Below, piece after piece: positions 14,286 to 23,105 of a stretch of 43,168 bases of DNA. The stretch's first letter is position 1, and the number at the start of each line of letters is the position of its first letter. The DNA comes from Verrucomicrobiaceae bacterium (GTDB lineage Bacteria > Verrucomicrobiota > Verrucomicrobiia > Verrucomicrobiales > Verrucomicrobiaceae): assembly GCA_947466075.1 (NCBI GenBank), contig CANIBP010000054.1, positions 1-43,168 of the forward strand, given 5' to 3'. A model generated the notes under the pieces. The model was not told the DNA's origin and searched no databases. It saw nothing but the letters and a program-made list of their open reading frames with translations. The translations under genes were made by a program, and so were the position numbers.

Positions 14286-15572
14286 ATGAACGCATCACAC
14301 TCCATGTCCCGTCGTCACCTGCTCCGCGTGGGAGTGGGCAGTTGCCTGAGCCTTTCGCTGGGGAGGTATCTGGAGTTGCAGGCGGCGGAAGGTCTGACGG
14401 CTCCCGTGGCGAAGGCGAAGTCGGTGATTCACATCTTTTTGCCGGGCGCGCTGGGGCAGCATGAGTCTTGGGACCCGAAGCCAGAAGCGGCGGCGGAGTA
14501 TCGCGGGGAGTTCGGTGCCATCGGAACCAAGGTGCCGGGGATGCAACTTTGCGAGCTGCTGAAGAAGACGGCGGGTGTGGCGGACAAGCTGACGCTGCTG
14601 CGTGGGGTGTGGCACACGGAGTCCGCACATGAGCGCGGGCAGATGACGATGCTCACGGGCTGGCGGCCGAGTCCGGCGGTGATGTATCCGAGCATGGGCA
14701 GCATCGTGTCGCATGAGCTGGGGGCGCGGAAAAATCTCCCGCCATTTGTGACCATCCCGTCCACGCCGGCGCAGGCGGGCACGGGGTATTTGAGTCCGAC
14801 GTTTGGCGCGTTCAGTGTCGGCGGCGACCCGAGTGCGCCGGGCTTTACGGTGCAGGACCTCGCGTTGCCGCCGGGCGTGGATGCGGCGCGGTTCGACACA
14901 CGGCGTTCGTTGAAGGAAGTCGTCGATGCACATCACGCGCATCTGGCGCGCAGCGGGGCGGTGGAGCCGATGGGCAAGTTTTACCAGAATGCCTACTCGA
15001 TGATTTCATCTCCAGCGGCGCGTGAGGCCTTTAATCTCAAGTCGGAACCGCAAGGGATGCGTGAGGCCTATGGGCAAAATCTCGCGGGGCAGGGCCTGCT
15101 GATGGCTCGGCGTCTGGTCAGTGCAGGCGTGCGTTTTGTGACCGTGTCGTATGGCTCGTGGGACCATCATCAAAATCTGAAGAAGGGTGTGAGCGACCAG
15201 TTACCGCAGTTTGACCAGGCGTATGCGGCACTCATCGCGGACCTCGCGGCGAGCGGCCTCCTTGATGAGACGCTGGTGCTGGTGTCCACGGACTTTGGCC
15301 GCACGCCGAAGATGAACAGTGCGGGGGGGCGAGACCACTGGGCGAAGTGCTTCAGCGTGGCGCTGGTGGGCGGCGGCGTGAAGCGCGGCCTCGTGCATGG
15401 CGTGTCGGACGCGACGGGCGCGGAGCCGATGGAGGGCGCGGTGGCCGCGGAAGACCTCGCGGCGACCATCTTCCATCTCATGGGCATCGCGCCGGAGAAA
15501 AAGCTGATGGCGATGGGCACGCGCCCGATTGCCATCAATGGCGGCAAGGTCGTGCAAGACATCCTCGCGTAA
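14286..15572 (+). CDS. DUF1501 protein (cluster A), Tat-exported
   Basis: 428 residues from ATG 14286. The N-terminus SRRHLLRVGVGSC is a twin-arginine signal. The DUF1501 body, an alkaline-phosphatase/sulfatase-like fold, includes FLPGALGQHESWDPKP (about residues 55-70) and VSYGSWDHHQNL. It also has LVLVSTDFGRTPKMN with GRDHWAKCFSVALVGGG near residues 335-370, followed by GVSDATGAEP. The family is abundant in Planctomycetes and Verrucomicrobia; its substrate is unknown. Compared with the cluster B paralogue it has TDFGRTP where B has TEFGRTP, and PGALG where B has PGGMS. First structural gene after the GntR regulator. Confidence 0.85.
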   Translation: MNASHSMSRRHLLRVGVGSCLSLSLGRYLELQAAEGLTAPVAKAKSVIHIFLPGALGQHESWDPKPEAAAEYRGEFGAIGTKVPGMQLCELLKKTAGVADKLTLLRGVWHTESAHERGQMTMLTGWRPSPAVMYPSMGSIVSHELGARKNLPPFVTIPSTPAQAGTGYLSPTFGAFSVGGDPSAPGFTVQDLALPPGVDAARFDTRRSLKEVVDAHHAHLARSGAVEPMGKFYQNAYSMISSPAAREAFNLKSEPQGMREAYGQNLAGQGLLMARRLVSAGVRFVTVSYGSWDHHQNLKKGVSDQLPQFDQAYAALIADLAASGLLDETLVLVSTDFGRTPKMNSAGGRDHWAKCFSVALVGGGVKRGLVHGVSDATGAEPMEGAVAAEDLAATIFHLMGIAPEKKLMAMGTRPIAINGGKVVQDILA

Positions 15573-15593
15573 ATCCCAACCCCTCGCGTTTGC

Positions 15594-17797
15594 TTGAAGC
15601 CTTGCCTCATTCCATTTTTCACCCTCGGCGCTCTCATGCTCGTCGCAGCCGCGTTCGGCGCGGAGACGGGCACGCCTATTTTGCTTGGCATCGAGCCGCC
15701 GTGTGCGCAGGCGGGCACGCGGAAGGAGGTGGTGTTGCGCGGGGTGCGACTGAGCGACATCGAGGAAGTGATGTGCCGCGACGCCGGAGTGCGCGTGCAG
15801 CGCATCGTTGAAAAGAAAATCATCCCAGGCCACGACAAGACGCCGGAGAAGGATGAGGTGCGCGTGGAGTTGGAATTCGCGGCGGATTTGCCGGTGGGAA
15901 ATGTGGCGCTGCATGTGCGCACGCGCAGCGGGGTGTCCAATCCGCGCACGCTGCATGTGAACCGCTTCCCCATCGTCGCGGAGACCACGGCGACGGCAAA
16001 ACGCGAGACCGCGCAACTCGTCCCGATGGACCGCACGGTGTGGGGGCACATCACCGGCGCGGAGACGGACTGGTATGCGGTGGACCTGGCGAAAGGTCAG
16101 CGGTGCAGCCTGGAGGTGCTGGCGTATCGCATCTCGCCCACGGACCTCGATGCGATGCTGCAAGTGTGGGGGCCGGACGGGCGGCTGTTTCAGGAAAAGG
16201 ACACCTCGCAGCTCTACTATCACGACCCCGCGCTCAGCTTCATCGCGCCACAGGCCGGGCGTTACACCGTCGCGCTGCGCGACACGCTGAATGGCGCGCA
16301 TCAAAACGACGCGCGCTATGGCATGGCCAGCGAATGCGTTTATGTGATGCACGTCGGCGATTATCCGCAGGCGGCGAGTCTCTTCCCGCTCGGCGGCATG
16401 ACCGGGCAAGCCATCGAGGTGGAAATGCAGGGCGATGTGCGCGGCGTCATCCGGCAAAAAGTGAAGCTGCCCGCGCGGCCCACGTTCAACTTCGCGCCGA
16501 TGAGCCGGGCCTACTATCCGGGCTGGATTTTCGACAAGCCGGACATCGTGCTGCCGCATGATGGCCACAGCCTGGGCACCGGGCCGCTTTTCATCATGGC
16601 GAGTCCGCAGCCAAGCATCCGCGAGGCTGCGGAGCACCGCACGCGGGAGTCGGCGCAGGTGCTGCCGCAGCCGCCGTTCGCAGTGGAGGGCCGCATTGAA
16701 AAAGCGGATGTGGACGACTGGTATCGCTTTCCTTTGCCGAAGGACAAAACCTGGCGCGTCGATGTCTTCGCACGTCGTCTGCGTTCGCCGATGGACCCGA
16801 AGCTCACGCTGTATCCCGCCGACAAAAACGCCACGCCGCAGGAGAACGATGACCGCTCACGCTTCGATATCGATTCGACGCTCATCGTCAAAGGCACGGG
16901 CGAGGAAGTCAGCGTGCGCGTCGCCGATACACGCGGCGAAGGCGGAAGCGATTTTGGTTATCGGCTCGTGGTGGATGAAGCGGTGCCGCAAGTGAACCTG
17001 ACGACGGCTTCGGTGGAAGTGATGACGCTCCTGCCGCTCTTCAAAACCGGTCACACCATCAGCGTCCCGCGCGGAGGTCGCGGCCTGTTGCTTTTGGAAA
17101 AACAGGGCGATGAAACCGTGCCGCCGGGTCCGCTCGACATCCGCATCAACGGCCTGCCTGCCGGTGTGAAGGCGGACGTGACCAAACTGCCGCTGGCGAG
17201 CGGTCGCTATCCCGTCGTGCTCACTGCCGGGGCCGATGCGACGCTCGCGGGCAGCTTTGCCAAACCTGCTGGCAAGGCTCCGGCGAGTGACGGCACAGAC
17301 GTGCCGTTCGAGCAGCGGCTCGGCATGGTTTACAGTCATCCCGGTCAGACCGCGTGGCACACGGAGCGCTTCTCTTCCGTGCCCGTCGCGGTGGTCGAGG
17401 CGCTGCCCTTTGCCATCGGCATCGCGCCCGTCGCCGGGGGCGTGCAGGTGGGCAAAAAGTGTCCCTTAAGCTCACCGTGACCCGCAGTCCGGGCGCAGCG
17501 CCGCAGCCTTTGACGGCCATGTTTCCCGTGCTGCCGCCGGGCGTGGTGCATGGCACGGTGGAGATTCCCGCCGACGCGACCGAGGCTTCCTTCGAACTCG
17601 AAATCCCCGCCGCCTGTCCGCCCGGTGAATGGCCGCTCGCCGTCGTCGTGTGTGACTCCGATGCCGCTCATCTGCACGACGGCAAGTGGCCCTACTATCA
17701 CTCGAACAACCAGAACGAGGCCCTCGCGGTGAAAGGCCACCACTGGACCTGCGCGCCGCTGACTTACCTGCGCGTGCTGCCCGCCGCGAAGCCCTGA
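15594..17797 (+). pseudogene. PPC-domain secreted protein (cluster A), frameshifted
   Basis: Starts at TTG 15594, 21 bp after the DUF1501 stop, with signal peptide KPCLIPFFTLGALMLVAAAFGA. Pre-peptidase C-terminal (PPC)-like beta domains appear twice: GHITGAETDWYAVDLAKGQ (about residue 150) and VEGRIEKADVDDWYRFPLPK (about 360). The reading frame shifts at A5 (17454-17458). Adding one A restores QVGKKVSLKLTV and continuity with the C-terminal 110 residues, which end at TGA 17797. The intact product would be about 734 residues, close to the 807-residue cluster B paralogue. Homopolymer sequence error or a real mutation are both possible. The role is probably extracytoplasmic binding or scaffolding. 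Confidence 0.75.
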
Positions 17798-17810
17798 CTT
17801 TTCCACCATC

Positions 17811-20243
17811 ATGACAGCCCACGCTCTCATCATTCGCTCACTCGTCTTGCTCAGCGCACTCGCGCTGTCGCACGCCGCCAATGCCGACGCCTTGCGCATT
17901 TTCCCTGAGCACATCGACATTCATCCGCTCGCTGCCAGCCAGCGCGTGGTGGTCACGCTCACGGATGCTCGCGGGTTGACTAGCGATGTCACCGCCGGGG
18001 CGATGGTGACTTTGGAAAATGCGAGCCTCGCACGCTGGGAGTCGGGCACCCTCACGCCGCTGGCCTCGGGCAGCACGCAGCTAATGGTGAAGCACGCGGG
18101 ACTCAGCGCTATGGCGGATGTGAAGGTCACGCGTGGTGCGGAGGCCGCTGCGCCGTCGTTTCAAAATGAAGTCGTGCCCGTGCTCATGCGCTACGGTTGC
18201 AGCGCGGGTTCGTGCCACGGTGCCACGCGCGGGAAGGATGGCTTTCGCCTTTCGCTCTTCGGCTATGACCCGGATGCCGACCACTTCCGGCTCACGCGCG
18301 AATTTGTGAATCGCCGCGTCAATGTCGCCCTGCCGGAGGACAGTCTGTTGCTGAAAAAGAGCGCGGGCACCGTGCCGCATGGCGGTGGGAAAAAGCTCAC
18401 GCCTGACGATGCGAACTTCACCCTGCTGCGGGACTGGATTGCCGCAGGCGCACTGAAAGGCCCCGCCGACGAAGCGCACCTCAGCAGCGTGAGCGTGTTT
18501 CCCGCCGACCTCACGCTCGATGCCGCCGGGCAGAGTCATCGCCTCGTCGTCATGGGCAGCTTCACCGATGGTTCGCAGCGCGATGTCACGCGCCTCAGTA
18601 TTTTGGAAAGCTCCGACGACTCCATCGCCAGCGTCACGCGTGAGGGCGTCGTCACCAGTCATCGGCGCGGCGAGGTCTTCATCTCCGTGCGTCTGCCCGC
18701 TTTCATCAGCGGCGTTCGCGTGGATGTCGTGCCCGGCCAGCAGCCGCCCGCCGCGCTCGCGCAGGGTTGGAACTTCATCGACGAAGCCGTCTATGCGCGC
18801 CTCTCGAAGCTGCGCATGACACCCGCCGAAGTGTGCAGCGACGACGACTTCGTCCGCCGCGTTTTCATCGACACCATCGGCCTGCTGCCCACCCTCACAG
18901 AATACGAGCAGTTTCAAAACGACACGCGCAGCGACAAACGCGCCCGGCTCGTGGACAGCCTGCTCGCGCGGCCCGAGTTCACCGACCTCTGGACCATGAA
19001 ATGGGGCGAGCGGCTCCAGGCCCGCAGCATCGTTTCCGCCTCCGCTTCGCATCAAAAAGCCACCGTGCGCTACACTGCGTGGCTGCATCGCCAAATTGAA
19101 AACGAGACGCCGATGAACGAAGTCATTCATCGGCTCATCGCCGCGAAAGGCACCTGGATTGAAAACCCCGAGAGCAATTTCTACCGGGAACGCGACCCGA
19201 AGCTGCTCATGGAAAACATGTCGCAGCTCTTCCTCGGCGCGCGCATCCAGTGCGCCCAGTGTCACAACCATCCCTTCGACCGCTGGACCCAGAACGACTA
19301 CTACGGCATGGTCGCATTCTTCGCCCGCACCCAGAAGAAGAGCTGCGAGGACATGATGGACGTGCTCGTCTATGAAGCGCCCAGCGGCGAGACCAGCCAC
19401 CCCGTCACGCAGAAGCAAGTCGCGCCGAAATTCCTCGGCGGCGCACTCGCCACCACCGCCGAGCGCGAACGCCGCACCGTCCTCGCCGATTGGCTCACCG
19501 CGCCGGACAATCGCCTCGTCGCCCGCAACCTCGCCAACATCTACTGGTAGCACTTTTTCGGCGTCGGCATCATCGACCCCGTGGACGACGCCCGCGTCTC
19601 CAATCCGCCCTCGAACCCCGAGCTGCTCGATGCCCTCGCTGCGCGACTCGTCGCCGTGGATTTCAAACCCCGCGCCTTCATCCGCGACATCCTGCTCTCC
19701 CGCACCTACCAGCATTCGTCGATGGAAAACGAAACCAATCGCGCCGACACGCGCAACTTCTCCCACTCGTATCCGCGCCGCATCCTCGCCGAAGTGCTCT
19801 GGGACTGCCTCACGCAAGCCACCGGTTACTACGACGACGGCTTCTACTTCGAGCGCCCCGGCACCCGCGCCGTGCAAATCGGCGACGGCGGCATCACCAC
19901 CACCTTCCTCTCCACCTTCGGCCGCTCCAAACGCGAAACGCCCTGCACCTGCGAGGTCAAATCGCAGCCCACCCTTTCGCAAGCGCTCAACCTCATCAAC
20001 GGCACCAGCATCACCCACTGCATCGAGCGCGGCAAAAACCTCCCCGCCTGGACCGCGCAGGAAAAAGACCCGCAACAAGTCATCCGCAATCTCTACCTCA
20101 CCAGCCTCTCCCGCCTGCCCTCCGAGAGCGAAACCACCGCCTTCACCGAAGTCCTCCGCACCCACGCCGGCGGCCCGAAAATCGCCATGCAAGACATCTT
20201 CTGGGCCGTGCTGAACTCCAACGAATTCATCTTCAATCACTGA
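17811..20243 (+). pseudogene. DUF1549/DUF1553 cytochrome-like protein (cluster A), in-frame TAG
   Basis: The frame gives 810 codons with one amber codon at 19548-19550 (codon 580), in NIYW-stop-HFFGVGI. The paralogue reads NRMWAHLMGRGLVEP there, so an ordinary residue is expected. Order: signal peptide, an Ig-like (Big2-type) domain, a CX4CH haem-like site CSAGSCHG (C130, C135, H136), a second Big2-like part, DUF1549 with CAQCHNHPFDRW (C481, C484, H485), then DUF1553 from about residue 590 with the CTCE motif and an EFIFNH C-terminus. The family is periplasmic or surface-associated and of unknown function. As sequenced, only the first 579 residues would be made. Confidence 0.75.
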
Positions 20244-20249
20244 CCGCGC

Positions 20250-21632
20250 ATGAGATTCGTCATCCGTCTCACCATCTTCACCTTGCTCATCACCGCGTCC
20301 GTGCACGCCGAGGAGCCGCGCAATTTTGAAGACCACATCCTGCCGCTGTTGCGCGAGCATTGCGCCAATTGCCACCGGCCCGGAAAGACGCGCGGCGGGC
20401 TTGATGTCACCACGATGGAGAAGCTGGAGAAAGGCGGCTCCGCAGGTCCGTCCGTCGTCGGCGGGCTCGCGGAAAACAGCCCGCTCTTCCGTGCCATCTC
20501 GCACATCGGCGACGAAGAACCGATGCCGCCGGAGCAGGACAAATTGCCGCCGCACATCCTCGCGGCGTTCAAGACGTGGATTGAAGGCGGACTCAAACCC
20601 AACGCCACTGGCAAGGCCCGCGAAACCCGCGCCGTGGTGCAGCTCACCGTCGATGCCGCCACGCTCGGTGCGCCGAAGACTGCGCCCGATTTCATCCGCA
20701 GCCTGCCGCCGCTCGCGAACGCACCGAAGCTCGTCCGCGCCCTGCCCGTCATGGCCCTCGCCGCAAATCCGTGGGCACCCGTCATCGCCGTCGGCGGACA
20801 TCACGAAACCGTGCTCCACGACCTCGCCGACGGCCACCGCATCGGCGCGCTGCCTTTTGCCGAAGGCGAAGTGCGTGTGCTGCGCTTCAGCCGCAATGGT
20901 CAGGTGCTCCTCATCGGCGGCGGACGCCCCACCGCGTCGGGCAAAGTGCAGCTCATCGAACTCAAGACCGGCAAGCTCCTCACCACCGTCGGCGACGACT
21001 TCGATGTCGTCCTCGCCGCCGACCTCAGCCCCGACCAAAGCCTCGTCGCCACCGCCGGGCCCGAGAAGCTCGTGCGCGTCTATCGCGTCGCCGATGGCAG
21101 CCTCGTTTGGTCGATGAAGAAGCACGCCGATTTCATCACCAGCCTCGAATTTTCTCCCGACGGCAAACACCTCGCCAGCGCCGACCGCGCCGGCGGCATC
21201 TTCATCAGCGAAGCCACCACTGGCAAAAATCCACGCCTTCTCGCCGGTGCCACCGACGCCGTGAATCAGCTCGCCTGGCGCAGCGACGCCCGTTCGCTCG
21301 CCGCCGCTTGTGGCGATGGCCAGGCGCTCCTCTACGACCCCGCCACCGCCCGCCTCGTTGCCAAATGGCCCGCGCACGAAGGCGGCGTCCTCAGTATCGC
21401 CTACAGCCGCGAAGGCCGACTCCTCACCGGCGGCCACGACGCCACCGCCCGCCTCTGGGACGAAACCGGCAAACAAATCTCCCAGCTCAAAAACTGCGAC
21501 ACCGCCGCCTTCCGCGTCGCCTTCACCAGCACCCAGCACCCCGTCGTCGGCGACTGGTCTGGAACCGTCCGCGAATGGACGCCCGAGGGCAAAGAAGTCC
21601 GCAGCGTCTCCAACCACTCAGCATCACCTTGA
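20250..21632 (+). CDS. Planctomycete-type cytochrome c / WD40 protein (cluster A)
   Basis: 460 residues with signal peptide MRFVIRLTIFTLLITASVHA. The PSCyt1-like haem domain has ILPLLREHCANCHRPG (C38, C41, H42) and a distal methionine candidate in DEEPMPPEQD (about residues 90-99). From about residue 170 a WD40/beta-propeller follows, with repeats such as LEFSPDGKHLASADRAGG and IAYSREGRLLTGGHDATARLWD. It is probably a secreted electron carrier with a protein-binding propeller. It starts 6 bp after the DUF1553 stop and shares the order of the paralogue at 27727. Confidence 0.85.
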   Translation: MRFVIRLTIFTLLITASVHAEEPRNFEDHILPLLREHCANCHRPGKTRGGLDVTTMEKLEKGGSAGPSVVGGLAENSPLFRAISHIGDEEPMPPEQDKLPPHILAAFKTWIEGGLKPNATGKARETRAVVQLTVDAATLGAPKTAPDFIRSLPPLANAPKLVRALPVMALAANPWAPVIAVGGHHETVLHDLADGHRIGALPFAEGEVRVLRFSRNGQVLLIGGGRPTASGKVQLIELKTGKLLTTVGDDFDVVLAADLSPDQSLVATAGPEKLVRVYRVADGSLVWSMKKHADFITSLEFSPDGKHLASADRAGGIFISEATTGKNPRLLAGATDAVNQLAWRSDARSLAAACGDGQALLYDPATARLVAKWPAHEGGVLSIAYSREGRLLTGGHDATARLWDETGKQISQLKNCDTAAFRVAFTSTQHPVVGDWSGTVREWTPEGKEVRSVSNHSASP

Positions 21633-21735
21633 AAGTGCTCTGGCTTTCGCACGAGTTCTCGAGGGTAGTGCAAGAAGACTTAACTTTGATAAGTAGGCCT
21701 CATACCAACATTACTAGATCGCCAATCTTCATCTC

Positions 21736-23100
21736 ATGAAAACGTCCACCTCCGCTGGCTGCCACGGCTTCCGCCAAATGAACCTCCAGCGTCGTGAAGC
21801 AATGCGCATCGGCGTTTGTAGTGCGTTGGGGCTTAGCATGGCCGATTTACTCAAACATGAAGCACGGGCCATCGTTGAGCCGGGGTTTTTCAAGGAGGGG
21901 AAGGCGAAGAGCATCATCCATCTCAATCTGCCGGGCGGGATGTCGCAGCAGGAGTCGTGGGACCCGAAGCCGGAGGCGCCGTCGGAGTATCGTGGGGCGT
22001 TTGGTGTGGCGAAGACGAACACGGGCGAGGTCTTCAGCGATAACTTCTCACGTCTGGCCAAGGTGGCGGACAAGCTGACCATCGTGCGCTCAGTGGTGGG
22101 CAAGATCCCGGATCATCAGCAGGCGACGTATCATCTCTTCACCGGCTACACGCCAACGACGGTCATCGACTACCCGCAGATGGGCAGCGTGGTGTCGCAT
22201 CTGTTTGGTTCACGGAAGGAATTGCCGCCATATGTGGCGGTCCCGTCGATGCGTGGCTTTGAAGGCGGCACTGGTTTCCTCAGTAGCAAATACGGACCGT
22301 TTCAGCTGAATGCCGATCCTGGGGCGAAGGGCGAGTTTCAGGTGCGTGACTTCAGCATTCCGAAAGACATCTCGATGCAGCAGTTCGAACGGCGAAAAGC
22401 AGCGCGTGACATCGTGGAGGCGCAGCTTCGCAAGCTGGATGCCGACATCGACAAGCTGAACACGATGGATGACTTCTACAAGAACGCCTACTCGCTGCTG
22501 ACCTCCGATGCTGCGCGGAAAGCCTTTTCGCTGGCCGATGAAAATGACGCGATGCGTGAGCTTTATGGTCGCGGCTATGAGTTGAAGCAAAAGGCACCTG
22601 CAGCGGTCGGTGAGCGTTTATTGCTCGCGCGTCGTCTCGTGGAGGCTGGCGTGCGCTTCGTCAGCGTGAACTACGGCTCCTGGGACTCGCATGTGGACAT
22701 CAAGGGCACCTGCACGGAGCACATGCCAGCGCTCGATCACGCGATCAGCGGCCTCATCACCGATCTCGATCAGCGTGGCATGCTCGACAGCACGCTCGTC
22801 ATGGTCACCACCGAGTTTGGCCGCACGCCGAAGGTGAATACGAGCAATGGCCGCGACCACTGGGCTCGTGTGTATTCCATGCTGCTCGCGGGTGGCGGCA
22901 TCACTCGTGGACAAATCTACGGCGCCTCCGACGCGACTGCCGCCGAGCCTGCACGTGACGAAGTGAAGCTCGAAGACTTCCTCGCCACGGTTTACAACCA
23001 GCTCGGTATCGACTCGAACCAGGAACTCTCCGCCTTCGGTGGCACGCGACCGATTGAGATCGTGAATGGCGGCAAAGTCGTGAAGGGAATCATCTCCTAG
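21736..23100 (+). CDS. DUF1501 protein (cluster B), Tat-exported
   Basis: 454 residues. The N-terminus MNLQRREAMRIGVCSALGLS is a twin-arginine-type signal. Core motifs are LNLPGGMSQQESWDPKPEAP (about residues 60-80), SVNYGSWDSHVDI (about 310), VMVTTEFGRTPKVN and NGRDHWARVYSMLLAGGG (about 355-395), then GASDATAAEP. This is the intact counterpart of the protein at 14286. A 103-bp spacer separates it from cluster A, so it may have its own promoter, though none is obvious. Predicted periplasmic hydrolase-like protein of unknown substrate. Confidence 0.88.
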   Translation: MKTSTSAGCHGFRQMNLQRREAMRIGVCSALGLSMADLLKHEARAIVEPGFFKEGKAKSIIHLNLPGGMSQQESWDPKPEAPSEYRGAFGVAKTNTGEVFSDNFSRLAKVADKLTIVRSVVGKIPDHQQATYHLFTGYTPTTVIDYPQMGSVVSHLFGSRKELPPYVAVPSMRGFEGGTGFLSSKYGPFQLNADPGAKGEFQVRDFSIPKDISMQQFERRKAARDIVEAQLRKLDADIDKLNTMDDFYKNAYSLLTSDAARKAFSLADENDAMRELYGRGYELKQKAPAAVGERLLLARRLVEAGVRFVSVNYGSWDSHVDIKGTCTEHMPALDHAISGLITDLDQRGMLDSTLVMVTTEFGRTPKVNTSNGRDHWARVYSMLLAGGGITRGQIYGASDATAAEPARDEVKLEDFLATVYNQLGIDSNQELSAFGGTRPIEIVNGGKVVKGIIS

Positions 23101-23105
23101 TCGTC

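Noticed and set aside
15201..16637. 478-codon minus-strand frame opposite the DUF1501 and PPC genes
   Set aside because: Arg- and His-rich shadow of GC-rich coding DNA, with no domain or start context.
19548..19550. TAG as a recoded (pyrrolysine or readthrough) codon in the DUF1549/DUF1553 gene
   Set aside because: The paralogue has an ordinary residue there, no recoding signal or pyl genes are visible, and a neighbouring gene is also damaged. A nonsense change or sequence error is simpler.
18081..21617. 1178-codon open frame on the minus strand opposite cluster A
   Set aside because: It is antisense to two recognisable genes (DUF1549/DUF1553 and cytochrome-WD40), has a composition set by their GC-rich codons (Gly, Ala, Glu, Asp-rich) and shows no domain. 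A shadow frame.
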